Source: Magnaporthiopsis rhizophila
Lineage: Eukaryota; Ascomycota; Sordariomycetes; Magnaporthales; Magnaporthaceae
Assembly: GCA_003049465.1 (NCBI GenBank)
Contig: PYSS01000094.1
Coordinates: 1-64,000 of the forward strand
DNA: 64,000 bases
Direction of reading: 5' to 3'
The notes beneath the pieces are model-generated. The model saw only the letters and a program-made list of their open reading frames with translations, was not told the origin of the DNA and did not search any database. Every line of letters starts with the position of its first letter. Position 1 is the first letter of the stretch. The translations under genes were made by a program, and so were the position numbers. Positions 22,813-33,594 of the stretch are shown here, in pieces.

Positions 22813-23002
22813 TGTTACGGATCCGTCCTGCGCACGGATCATATGGCCTAAAAGATGCTCCCTGGGCCAGAACTTCTATATATAAGGGTTGCCTCAAACC
22901 TTTCAAAAGCAAGGCCCAATTTTACCCTTTTCCTCCTTATTTTATAAAATAATACTATTTTAGTACCCACCAAACGATCCTTTTATGGCCTAATTTATCA
23001 TA
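22813..23002 (+). repeat. 5' LTR of element B
   Basis: 190 bp, TGTTACGG to TATCATA. Against the 3' LTR, the inner end is more mutated (TGGCCTAATTTATCATA versus TGGCCTGACTTATCACA). Confidence 0.92.
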
Positions 23003-23580
23003 TTTTTACAAAAAAATTTCCGCAATAGCGGATTATACTGAAAAATCCACGGAACGGGCGATTTTCCCGGAAATTACGGAGTTTTTTTTTACCAAGCTAT
23101 ACTGTATATTAAAAGCGCTGTAAACTGATATTTATAATAAATTTGTAATAATAATTGAAAAAAATCACCGAAGAAATAAGATAATTTGGTATAAATAATG
23201 CAAAAGTTTAAGGTTTTAATTTTTTAGGTTTGCCATTTTTTTTAACAGTTCCTTTATAAACCCGAATAATTATTTAAATATCAGGTAATATATTGACATA
23301 TATGTATTTTTAATTGCAAATTAATCAATGAAATTAATATATTAAAATATAAATTATTAAAAAAGCCCTTATTATACGGAAATAACGGAAACTTTTTGGT
23401 AATTTAAAAATAATCAATAAATTATAAATTTTAAAAAAATGCAAAATTTATCGGTAATAATAAAAATTAATTCGAATATATTTAAATATACCTAATTTTA
23501 AGCATTTAAATAATTATGCATATTTATTACAAATATAAAAAAAAGTATAGGAACCTTTTATAACCTAACCAAATTTTTCC
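23003..23580 (+). other. Element B, 5' leader
   Basis: Untranslated leader matching 15225-14780 of A. It is AT-rich with no recognisable primer site beginning TGG. Nothing else was identified. Confidence 0.5.
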
Positions 23581-24140
23581 AATATTTAACCGAAACGTTT
23601 AATAACCTGTTTAAATAACAATAAATATTGGCATACCTGAAAATATTTAAAATGAAAAAAACCTAGCTATTTAATACCTTTTTATATTTTTTTAAAAAGG
23701 AATTTGCAGCAGCAGGCGGTTTAAATTAAACGGAAAAGGTTAAGGTTAATTATTTTAAATCCAAAATATTATACCAGATTTGGGAGGCTTTTGTAAAATA
23801 ATTAGGCAAAATTAATTTACATAATTATATGGTTAAAATATTTCGAATAATTATATAGGATTTGGAAATAATCGATATAAAATAATACTTTTATTGCAGT
23901 AATTTATTTGTTAATATTTTGCCCCTGGTTATAAATGAAAATAATAATATCCAAGTAATAATGGGAAATATATAATTTAAACCAAAAAAGCCTAAAAATA
24001 ATAAAGGCAAAAACGGTAGGGAAGTTTAACAAATTATTTGGGTTATCCTGGAAAAAATAAAAATTAGGGAGAAAAAAGGGGCATATTACCGTTGCAGGAA
24101 AATGGATATATATTTAAAATTTGCAAAATCTTTTTAATTA
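23581..24140 (+). pseudogene. gag: gag remnant of element B
   Basis: Gag piece with FFKKEFAAAGGLN near 23690 followed by ILYQIWEAFVK near 23765, the capsid segments of a gypsy Gag. A damaged zinc knuckle reads YYRCRKMDIYLKFA at 24080-24125, with Cys and His positions replaced by Tyr or Ala. The frame is broken by TAA/TAG at several places. Confidence 0.68.
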
Positions 24141-24339
24141 TTAAGTTATAGGCCGATATAATTTAAATCATTACCAAAAAAAGGACCAAAGCGGAAAATA
24201 AATAACCTCCGGTGCAAATTTCAGCCGGGGAAAAAAAAGGATACAATAATTAAAATAATATCAAATTAATACTTAGAAAATAATAAACGGGAAATTTAAA
24301 AAAAATCAAACGAAATATAAATAAATTATCCTTTATTAT

Positions 24340-27300
24340 TCCTGTAATTTTTAATAATTATTATTTTATCGATATATAGATTAATATGGGTTATAATTAT
24401 TATACTGCTATAAATAAAAGCTTTATAATAAAGCTGCAAATAAAATAGGTATATTTTAACATATTAAAAATATTAGGGTTAATTTTAGGCTATATAAAAA
24501 TATTTATTAAAAATATAGCCAAATATTAAAAGAATATTAATAATTAAACATTAATACTAACTTTTTATATTATTCCGGGAATATTTAAGGAAATAACTTT
24601 AAGATTGCTATAAATAAAATATAAAAAAATAATATTTAACCCATAACTAAGAAAGTTTCGGATTAAAACTAAAAAGGGTATAATGGTAAAAAATTTATAG
24701 TACGGGATTTAAAATAAAAATAAACCTATTCTGATTATTGCAAGCTGGTTTATAATAATGTACCGATATTACCGATATTACCGATAATAATAAGGTAAAA
24801 GCAATTAAAAGTTTTGTATAATGTTGTTATAAAAAATGATAAAAATTATCCAAATTATAACTTTATTATATTAATAATATTGTATCGAAAAAAAGGATAT
24901 AGCTTACCCTAATTATTAATAAAAAAAAGCTGATAATTAGGCTTTGAAAAAGGGTATTTTTTTTTAAAACTGGCGGAGTTTGCAAATCTGTTCGATAAAA
25001 AGAAAATAATAAGCCTACCATTTTACCGGGATAATTTAAACAATTATATTAAATTAAAACTGGATTTATAAAAATATATACCCAACCTTTCCTATAGCAA
25101 ACTGTATAATATGCTATAGGACCAAATAATTAATTTAAAAAAATAAATTGTTAAATTTATGGATAAAAAATAGCTATAGGCCAGTTTTTTACTGGTAACA
25201 GTACCAGGATTAATAATAAAAAAGCCTGGAAAAAAATAGCGCTTATGTATAAATTATAGGATTTTAAATAATACTATTTAATATAACCGTTATTTTTTTA
25301 TTAATAAAAAAAATGTTATAAAATATAGCCAAAAGATAATAATTTATAAAAATAGATATACGGGTAACTTTTTACAAAATTAGGATACTAAAAGGCCAAA
25401 AGCATTTTATAATATTTGCAATCCGATCTGGGTTATTTAAATAGCTTATATATTTATTTAAATTTGCCGGGGTACCGGTAACATTCCAAACATATATTAA
25501 TAGGGTATTCGCAAATATTTTGGGTAATTATATTACGGTATATTTAAATAATACCCTGGTATATATATTAAACATATATTAAAATTATATAAATAAGGTT
25601 TAAATAATATTATAGTATTTAGAAAATATAAGTTTAAACCTGGACCTGGCCAAAAATACTGTTGCGATAATAAAAATAAAATACCTGGCTTATATTATAA
25701 AAGTTAGCATAAAAATATAAGCTAAGCCCAAAAAAATCCGGGCAATTTGCAAATAAAAAATTCCCCAAAAATTAAAAAAATTATAAACGTTTTTAGGATT
25801 TGCCAATTTTTATCGCAATTTTATCGATCAATATTTCAAAAAAAAGAATTATTATTGGTAATTTTAACAAAAAAAGGGATATTATTTAAATAAATACCGG
25901 AAATTAATACAGTATTTGAGGCAATAAAATAAGCCTTTTTTTAAACCCTGATTTTAGCATAATAAAACCCAAACCTGGAAATATGCATAAAAATAAACTC
26001 CTCCGAAAAAGCATTTAAAAAATGCTTTTTTAACAAGGCAAAAACAGGCTATAATTTCCGGCAATATTAAATTTAACTAAATTAACAAAAATGCAAAGAG
26101 TTAATACCATGTATAATGAAAAATATTAATAATAATAATATAGCTTAAAATATAAAAAACAAAGCTTAAAAATATATAAAATCCATTTTTAATCTTTATA
26201 AATAATAGAATTTTAAAATATTTTTAAAACCCCAAATTATAACCGAAAAATAAGCAAAATGGGTAAAAATATTATTATTATTTAATTATAATTTATAATA
26301 TAAACCAGAAAAATCTATTATTATTATGGACATATTTTCCAAACAAAAGCAAAACAAATTGGGCTTTACCCGGGAAATTACCCCTTTTAATCTAATAATA
26401 CCATATATAAAAATGGCAATTTTGGGAAACCAGGATGGGAAATTTAAAAATAATATGTTAAAAATACAAATAAATTTGAAAAATACCTTAATAAAAGGGG
26501 CAAACCAAAAAAAGCAATAGCTAAGCAATCTTCCGATAAAAAACCAGTTATTCGAAAGTTATGAATTGGCAATATTATAAAAACGGTATTTAAAAATGAT
26601 AAAATATACCATTATAAATGCCGGGCGGTAAAAAAAAACGCGAAACGGTTTTTTTCAAAAACCGAAATAAAAATATAAATTGCAGATTATTCCTTATTAA
26701 TAAGCAAAGCGTTTTAATTTAAAGGCCGGTTGTAATTTCCAAATTAAAAACTTTTTATTACGGTTATATTGCGAAATATATATATATATATTAGCAATAA
26801 TAAAATATATAAAAAAGGATAATATTTATAAAATTTTGGAGCAAAATTACTATTAAAATGATATAATTAAAAATACGGCCTGGTTTATATAAAATTGTAA
26901 TATATACCGCAAATTATAACTATTCCGGTAATACAAACAGAGCTTATTATAGCTTTTGCCGGTTCCGGATCGGTTTTAAAAATAAATATTAATAAATTTT
27001 ATAACAGGTTTTTCGGTATTTAAAAATGGGATATTAATATATTCAATAATAATTATTAATAAATTATTTAAATATATATAATTGGAAATTATAATATTTA
27101 TAATATCCAAAATATGCGCTCTACATTTTAAAAAATGCTGGTAGCAATTTTATAATTTTCCTGAAAACTTATTAATAATTGCGGATTAAATTAAATAAAA
27201 AAAATTTGAATAAAATTAATATATCCTATATTCCACGTTAAATTTATAAAATGGGCAATTATTAACCCATTAATTTTATAAATAAAAATAAATATAAAAC

Positions 27301-27835
27301 CAAAACCAGTATTAATCCTTTTTAAAAAGGATAGGGAAATATATTTGGAATAGGAAATAAAAAATATTTCTGCATTAAATACGATAAAAATAAGGCCAAA
27401 AAGCGGCCCAAAGCGCTAGGTCCTTATTAAATAGGTAAAATATAATACCGTTATATGGAAACCATTAAAAAAATTAATAAAAACGAAAATATTGGATAAA
27501 TTCGAAATGTAATAAAGCAGTACCAAAATAAATAATGGCCCAAAAGCATTATAAATATGCGTGGCACGAAAAAAAACAGGTAAAAAAAGGGGCGCACCGG
27601 CTTATAATAAAATGTAATTAATCACCTAATAATAAATATACTGGCTATTTAAAAAAAAAATAAGCGGGGATGGATTAAAACCGAAAAATACCTTATTTTA
27701 TATAATTATTATTATAAAGATTATCCTGATTGATAAAACTGCGGCGGTTGTGCAAAAACGGGGTTTTTTGGGGCAGTAATCGGGCGGGCATGAATAAGCC
27801 CCACCCCGGCGCGCAAAAAAATGCAAAAAAATTAT
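24340..27835 (+). pseudogene. pol: pol remnant of element B
   Basis: Protease-like region 24360-24640 (NCYTAINKSFIIKLQIK on reading through). RT at 25190 with IIKKPGKK and LCINYRILNN, the gypsy KKxGGxLRxCVDYRxLN motif with Asp changed to Asn. ARCHitecture then follows B's order to the RT/RNase H junction at 25790-25850. Integrase at 26930-27020 reads LLPVPDRF, INFITGFS and IIIINKLFKYI, corresponding to LPVPERxW, DFITGLP and VDRLSK. The C-terminal part extends to about 27835. Numerous TAA/TAG codons interrupt the frame; Gln, Trp and Arg codons are the apparent sources. Confidence 0.78.
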
Positions 27836-29195
27836 GCACATTTAAAATATTACCGGATTTAAGGCAATAATAATCTGGAATTTGGGCAAAAACAGTTAAA
27901 ATATTTGTAATTTATTGCTAAATTTGCTATATAAATAAATTAAAAATATTATAATACCGAAACGTTTTCTTATGGCAATATTGGGCATATTATTATAATA
28001 ATAGTTTAATTATTAATATAGCCAAAAAAGGAAAAGAACTTATTTTTATTATAATCAGGAGATAGCCAAAAGTGTTAAATTAATTGGCTATTTTATTAAT
28101 ACAACCGCCCCAAAATTAAATTAATAATATAACCCCAAAAGTTAAAGCAAAATTAGCATCGAAAATAGCAAAATTATTATTCATAATAATAAAAAGATTA
28201 AAAAACAGTATATTTATTATTAATATACTTTATTAAATGATACCTACCAATATTAGTGAAATTTATAAAATGCCTAAATAAATATAACATTTTTACGGCC
28301 AGTGCCAAAACTGCCGTTAATATTACATTTGACAGGTATTAAAAAAATAATAACATATTTTTTACTGGTTATAACAAATTTAAATATTTTATCGGTAAAA
28401 TAAAACTAAAAGCTAATAATATAAAATATACTAAAATATTTGCATATTATTTTATTTTTATAATAAGCATTATACATTATAACCGCGCAAAAAATAATAC
28501 AATTATAAATTTTAATTAATTTATAAACCTATTATTTATAATTAATAAAAAATAAAAACGCGAAATAATATTAACCCAATTTATAATTATGTATTAAATA
28601 TATAAAATTAGCAAAAATTGCAGTACTGCAGCATTTTTATTATTAGAATTGCTTTTAACTTTAAGGTTATTAATTAAGTGCCGGATTTTTTTAAAAAAAC
28701 AGGATTTTTACCGGAATTTTTTAAAAAAAAGCTAAAAAATTTCGGTGGTAACAGCCATATTATAATTAAAATTTAAAATAAAGCAAATTAAATGGTTATA
28801 AAAAAAAGGAGCAGCACTGTGAAAAAAATAGGATAGGGAAATTAAGGATACAAGCAAAAAAGCAGGCGGAAGGGGAAAGGAAAAAATTGGGAAAAGGAGC
28901 AAATAAAAGGAAAAAAAACGATATAAAACTTGTCCGGTAATGCAAAAATTCCGCCCAAATTATAAAAAAAAAGCACAAAAGATAATACCAATAATTTATA
29001 AAGCAGGAACAAAAAAAAGGGTGATAATTTTATTAAAAGCAAATTAAGGGCAAACTGATAAAAGGAAAAATGCAAAAATAAACCCAACCAAAAACCCGCA
29101 AATAATTAACACAGTTTTTAAAAAAGCACGATAAATAAAGCTATTACGATTAAATCCGGCCGAAAAGGGAGGACGTATGGCAAAAAAGGGGATTA
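27836..29195 (+). other. Element B, 3' region with purine tracts
   Basis: 1.35 kb downstream of integrase, matching C and A. The minus strand shows the Gy1 antisense frame (GRKNVIFI or VKMLYLFRHF depending on frame, near 28330). A long AG-rich stretch at 28800-28920 contains AGGCGGAAGGGGAAAGGAAA. The polypurine tract AAAAAAGGGGATTA abuts the 3' LTR. No sense coding was recognised. Confidence 0.6.
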
Positions 29196-29385
29196 TGTTA
29201 CGGATCCGTGCTAGGCATGGATTATATGGCCCAAAAGGTGCTTCCTGGGCCAGGATTTCTGTATATAGGGATTGTTTTAAGCCCTCCAAAGGCAAGGCCC
29301 GATTTTACCCTTTTATTCCTTATTTTGTAAAATAACACTATTTTGGCACCCACCAGACGATCTTTTTGTGGCCTGACTTATCACA
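29196..29385 (+). repeat. 3' LTR of element B
   Basis: 190 bp, TGTTACGGATCCGTGC to CTTATCACA. The TGT/ACA termini are better kept here than in the other Gy1 copies and define the LTR edges. Confidence 0.92.
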
Positions 29386-29470
29386 CGTTACCCCCACAAA
29401 TATGGTACGATTTGTATTTATATAGCGCTTATTGGTGCATATATTACATATATGTATCCAGGTATTATAA

Positions 29471-29580
29471 CAGGCCACAGGCCTAGCCACGCGCAGGCCA
29501 AAGGCCTAGCTACGGGCTAAGCCACGGAACAAGCCACGGGCCAGGCCACAAGCCAGGCTACGGGCAGAACACGGGCCATA
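29471..29580. repeat. Short GC-rich interspersed repeats
   Basis: Repeats of AGGCCACAGGCCTAGCCACG, GGCCAAAGGCCTAGCTACG, AAGCCACGGGCCAGGCCAC and similar words. The units are degenerate, 12-20 bp, and part palindromic (AGGCCT). Confidence 0.65.
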
Positions 29581-29590
29581 CCAAACGTGT

Positions 29591-29700
29591 ATATATAGGG
29601 CCTATCCCTCCAAGGGATCCAGGAGAGATTTCCTCTTCCTTATGCTCTTCATCCTCTTATTCCTCTAATACAATTACCTACCCTGCATCTACCCTGCAGG
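29591..29700 (+). promoter_or_regulatory. Candidate TATA box and pyrimidine-rich start region
   Basis: TATATATAGGGCC is followed 35-100 bp downstream by TTTCCTCTTCCTTATGCTC and TTATTCCTCTAATAC. This arrangement is common at fungal retroelement and gene promoters. An LTR spanning about 29463-29754 (TATTATAACAGG to GATCCCAACA) is possible, but no target-site duplication flanks it. Confidence 0.3.
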
Positions 29701-30002
29701 TCCCTTATCTTATCGTTACCGATCCCCTTATTATAATCAGCATTGATCCCAACAGCGCTCCATAGCGCTAAAAGGGTTTGCATAAGGCGCTGTGGCATTT
29801 GCATAATAAGCCAAACGCAAGGTTTTTTGGCACTTGCATTTAGCTTTAGGTATTAGCGCTCCTTAGCTTTTACTAATAATGCAAGCACCTATCCAGCCAC
29901 TAATTCCAATAGGGATTGCACCTAACTAGTAGCGGGTCCAGTACATTTCTTCCCCTATAGGATTATTTGCGGCGTTGCAATTGCAGGGCAATCGCTAATT
30001 TA

Positions 30003-30125
30003 AAATATAAGGGCTTTAACGGGCCGCTTATATGGCTTAAGTGGCCCATGCTTTAAAACGGTCGCTTATGTGGCCTGAATGGCCTACGCTTTATAACGGT
30101 CGCTTATATGGCCTAAGTGGCCCAA
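30003..30125. repeat. 37-40-bp tandem repeat, 3 units
   Basis: Three units start with CTTTAACGGGCCGCTTATAT, CTTTAAAACGGTCGCTTATG and CTTTATAACGGTCGCTTATA, each followed by GGCYTRARTGGCC-type words. A partial fourth (CTGTAACGATTGCTG) follows. Unit differences are mostly transitions. Confidence 0.8.
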
Positions 30126-30348
30126 ATGCTGTAACGATTGCTGAAATTATTCCCACATCGGGTTTTAATCGCTTCCTATAACTTTTTGCCACAGGGTTAA
30201 TCCCTAAGGTTCATTTTGCACTGGGGCAGGCCTCCCAAAATCCCTAAAGCAATGCGTTTAGGGCTTGGTTAACCTTCGCAATTGCTGTAATACAGCGCCA
30301 ATTGGTACTTAATAAGCCTTTGCAGCCGCGCCAGTCCCAGGATCTTTC

Positions 30349-30361
30349 CGGGCTTATAACC
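30349..30361 (-). promoter_or_regulatory. Putative half-tRNA primer-binding site of Co1
   Basis: On the minus strand, immediately after the LTR end, the sequence reads GGTTATAAGCCC. With one G-to-A reversed it would be complementary to the anticodon stem-loop of methionine tRNA (loop CTCATAA). Drosophila copia is known to use an internal half of initiator tRNA-Met this way. Confidence 0.55.
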
Positions 30362-30747
30362 TGTTAAAATTAATAACGTGTACAGGGGAAATAAAGCGCT
30401 AATTACAGGGATAGCGGGCGCACATTCAGTTGGATTAAGCCCTGCAAAGCATTATAAATTAATGCTGCAGGGCCTTAAGCAAATTATGGTTACAGGCTTG
30501 TTATTTTAATAAAAGGCAGCTAATTTTGTTCCTTTATATACTTTCGGACATCGGTACCGCGGGTTTTTACCGTGCAGGCGTTCCGGTGCCCTAGCCCAAT
30601 TCCCGATAAATTATTTTGTATGGGGCTGGCAAAAAATCGACCCACGGCCACCAAAGCTATTTCCGCGTTGGGCCGATAAATTTGATTTAGTTAAATCGAG
30701 AGCGATTTGGAGGGCGGGTGATTTATAGGCTTATAGCCCTTATAAAG
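30362..30747 (-). repeat. E' LTR, part 1 (Co1), left of element F
   Basis: 386 bp, inverted copy of about 21540-21925. It ends in TAAAG, the target-site duplication of F. It continues at 38061, where CTAATAATTTATAGG matches CTAATAACTTATAGG on the reverse strand of the uninterrupted E LTR. Confidence 0.9.
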
Positions 30748-31218
30748 TGTTACGGCCACAGCTGGCAGGGGGGCAGAAGGGCTGGGGCTAACCCCCAGCG
30801 GTACGCCTTTACCCCGCAGTCATAAAGGCCAACGGGCCCGAATAACTAAGGCCAGAAGGGAGTTACATGATTAGGCACTTACCTAAGCACGGGTAATATA
30901 TCCGCTATGCAACATAACAAACATAGCACAAATATAGCACAGTGATATATTCGCTATGCAACATAACAAATATAGCACAAACATAGCATAAAAGGATTGC
31001 AAATATATAAGGTAAAAGTTTCCTACCATATTAGGTAACCTTAACTGAGGCCTTGGCATTAATCAACCTAAATTAGCTCCAAAGCAACCCTTTGGGCAAA
31101 CAATCGAAACTTTTGTTACTATTCCAGTTCCCCCAGCACAAGCAACCTTGTAAAAATCATACTGCTTAGCACCTTTCCTAATATACCCTACCTTAAAAGC
31201 AAAAAACCGTTTGTAACA
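30748..31218 (+). repeat. 5' LTR of element F
   Basis: 471 bp, TGTTACGG to TTGTAACA. Its first 41 bp differ from the 3' LTR at 16 positions, every one G or C here and A or T there. Two 49-bp U3 units lie at about 30894-30991. Confidence 0.95.
30894..30991. repeat. U3 tandem array in the F 5' LTR, 2 units of 49 bp
   Basis: Units share ATATATYCGCTATGCAACA and AACAAAYATAGCACAAA, with the dyad GCTATG...CATAGC inside each. The 3' LTR has the same two units, more mutated (37734-37830). Sequence unrelated to the arrays of D and G. Confidence 0.8.
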
Positions 31219-31300
31219 TTTTAACTGATCCTGTTCAGTATTTACCAAAGATAATAAGCAATAACAATTATATTAATTGCAAGCAAAAAACCCAAAAGCA
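31219..31300 (+). promoter_or_regulatory. Leader next to the F 5' LTR, likely primer region
   Basis: The sequence after the LTR, TTTTAACTGATCCTGTTCAG, recurs in D (TTTTAACTAATCCTGTTTAG) and in G. Its conserved place suggests the primer-binding site, but it lacks the usual TGG start, so the primer tRNA cannot be assigned. Confidence 0.4.
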
Positions 31301-31980
31301 TTATTATTGTTAGCAAATTGTACAATAATCTTTCGGCAGCTATGCAAGCCTTTATTGCGGAAATCGAAAAATTTAAAGGAATTTAAACTAAACTTTATAT
31401 TATTATCAAATTTTACAAATTCTTTTTGCCTGATAAATATAATAAAAAAAAAAACAAAATTAAAATATTCCTGATTAAATATAAAAAATACTTTTTGTTT
31501 TATCAAAACCATTTTTAGCGAAAAAAACAAAAAATTATTTATACGGCCATATATTTGGATAATAAAATTAAAAACTGGTTCGAACCCATTTAATTAAATT
31601 ACCTAAAAAGGTATAATAAATTTAAGGAAAAAACCAAGCTAGTATTTACCAATTTCGAAAAGTTCGGAAAAAAAATTGCAAAAATTTTCGAACAAATCGA
31701 TAAAAAATGGGTGGCCAAAAGGGAGTTATTTTAGCTTTGGCAAAAAAGCCTTGCATTAATTTATATTTCCAAATTTTAACAATTGGTTAACAAATTTAAT
31801 TGGACAAAAAATACCAAAATAATCCAGTTTTATCAAAGGTTAAGAAATAATGTAAAAAATAAGTTATTTAAGCAAAAATAACCTGAAAATTTTGTTAATT
31901 ATATTATTATGGCCGTTTATATTAATAATAAACTGTACAAATATTATTTCGAAAAAAAAATTTAGCAAACCAAACCAATA
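31301..31980 (+). pseudogene. gag: gag remnant of element F
   Basis: Segments KTKLVFTNFEKFGKKIAKIF near 31630-31690 and NFVNYIIMAVYINNKLYKYY near 31890-31950 match the Gag pieces of D and G in order and spacing. Between them lies the expected helical region. Interrupted by TAA/TAG, with no single open frame over 70 codons. Confidence 0.75.
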
Positions 31981-33594
31981 GCGCAAAATAATAAAGCTAA
32001 CCAAAAAAAAGCAAAATAATAATAATTTATAACTTATAATATACATTTTAAATTTATAAATTTTAGCGCAAAAATTATATATTAATATAAAAAATAAAAG
32101 TATATTAGGTTTAAGGATCCAAAAAATAAAAAATATTTTAAATATAGAAAAAAAGGATATATTAAAAAGGATTATCCGCAAAAAAACCGATAAACGGCCG
32201 TTTTTCGCCGAAAAAGCGCGCCAAAAAGCTATAAGCTTATAACCCCAGGGTTACCCGAAACAATCAAACAAACAGCAAAAAAAGCTTATATTCCGGAGCA
32301 TTATTTAATTAAACCTATTATTTTAATAAAAATTATATAGCCCATTATTTCGATAAAAATACCACAGGGTATTATTTTAAATAATAGTTTATTATAATGC
32401 AATAAATTAACCAATCCTAAAATAATAATAAAAAAAAAATAAATATTATTATAAATTTTGCAATATCCGAAAAAAAAAATAATAAAATGGTTTAAGGTTC
32501 GAAAAAACTCGAAAAGGTTTAATATTGCAATAATTATATGCTGATAACAAAAAAGCTTGCTAAATAAAACAAAAAGCTCGAAAAATTAGCCCGGTACAAA
32601 AGCATATCGGATAACCCGGTTAATAATTCCAAAGAAAATTTAAATATAAACAAAAAAATAAAACCATTTTTGGGCCAAACATATTTAATATAAGCCCAGA
32701 AAAAAAAATTAACCTTAATAATGCTCGGGGAAATTATAAAAACAGATCCTAGTAACAAAAAATTTGATAAATAATAATAGCAACGCATTATTAATTTCAA
32801 AAAATTCCAGCAAAAATTCGATCAGCAATTAATTAATATGGAAAAATAATCCCTTATAACCAAAAAAGAAATACGGAAAGCATATACCTTATTTAGGTTT
32901 TTGGAAATAAATTAATAGTTTTAAAATTAGCCTAAACCTATCGATAATCTGATACGCAAAAAACCGGCGCAAAACGATAAAAAAAAACCCCTGGATTAAT
33001 TAAAAAATAATTAATCGGTTATTTATTACGGGGCATTATTTAAAAATATTCCGAACCTAAACCAGCGGTTAGCGCGGTTATATGCGTTAAATTATAAAAA
33101 TATAAACCCTAATACGGATTATTATAATAAGCTTTTTTAGGCCGAATACCTGTATAATAATTACCGGTAATATATGGCCAAAAAGCTAAAATATAATTTT
33201 TTCCCACAAAAAAAACCAGTATAATATTTATAACAAAAATACCAGCTTCCGAAATGGTAAATAACAAAAATGGGCTACAAAAATTTTGCAATAACCTTTA
33301 AATTATTACCAGCGTACCTTATAATATACCTAGCAAAAATCCTGATATACCAGATGTGCGGAAAACCGAAGTGCAAGGTATATATAGAAAAAAAAGCGAG
33401 GGCCTGAACGGATGGATTTGCCCGATCGATAAAAGCAATCGAGGCCCGGAAATAGGCGCCCCAAATAAAAAACTAAAAAATTTATCCGAAAATAGGGCAC
33501 GGATAGGGCAATAACCAGCAAAATTTTTAATAATAACAATTACCGATCAATATAAGTATATCAGGATAATAATATACTAAAAAGGACAAAAAAT
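31981..33594 (+). other. Element F, gag-to-protease interval, unassigned
   Basis: 1.6 kb comparable in length and position to 4271-5790 of D. Too degraded for motif recognition. Minus-strand open stretches here (for example 31864-32181 and 32534-32800) are hydrophobic artefacts of an A-rich sense strand. Confidence 0.5.

Larger units (their letters stand above)
22813..29385 (+). mobile_element. Element B, full-length Gy1 Ty3/gypsy
   Basis: 6573 bp with two 190-bp LTRs (22813-23002, 29196-29385), gag, protease, RT, RNase H and integrase, and a 1.35-kb 3' region. It is the reference copy for A, C and M. No matching target-site duplication is seen (TTATA on the left, CGTTA on the right). All frames are interrupted. 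Confidence 0.9.
29386..30361 (-). mobile_element. Element E', 5' leader of a reverse Co1 copia element
   Basis: 975 bp of GC-richer, weakly mutated sequence directly inside the E' LTR. The putative primer-binding site sits at its right edge (30349-30361). It contains a 37-40-bp tandem repeat (30003-30125) and a set of short GCCACGGGC-like repeats (29471-29580). A promoter-like stretch, TATATATAGGGCC at 29591 then CT-rich sequence to 29670, reads to the right and might belong to a different LTR. No coding was recognised. Cut at 29385 by element B. Confidence 0.55.

Noticed and set aside
28796..29295. Several minus-strand hydrophobic ORFs near the B 3' end
   Set aside because: They are shadows of a purine-rich untranslated tract and the LTR; C and A do not keep them open.
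30320..30361. tRNA-Met-like words GTCCCAGGATC and GGGCTTATAACC
   Set aside because: They occur in the wrong order and without acceptor or D arms. The second word is explained as a primer-binding site on the other strand.
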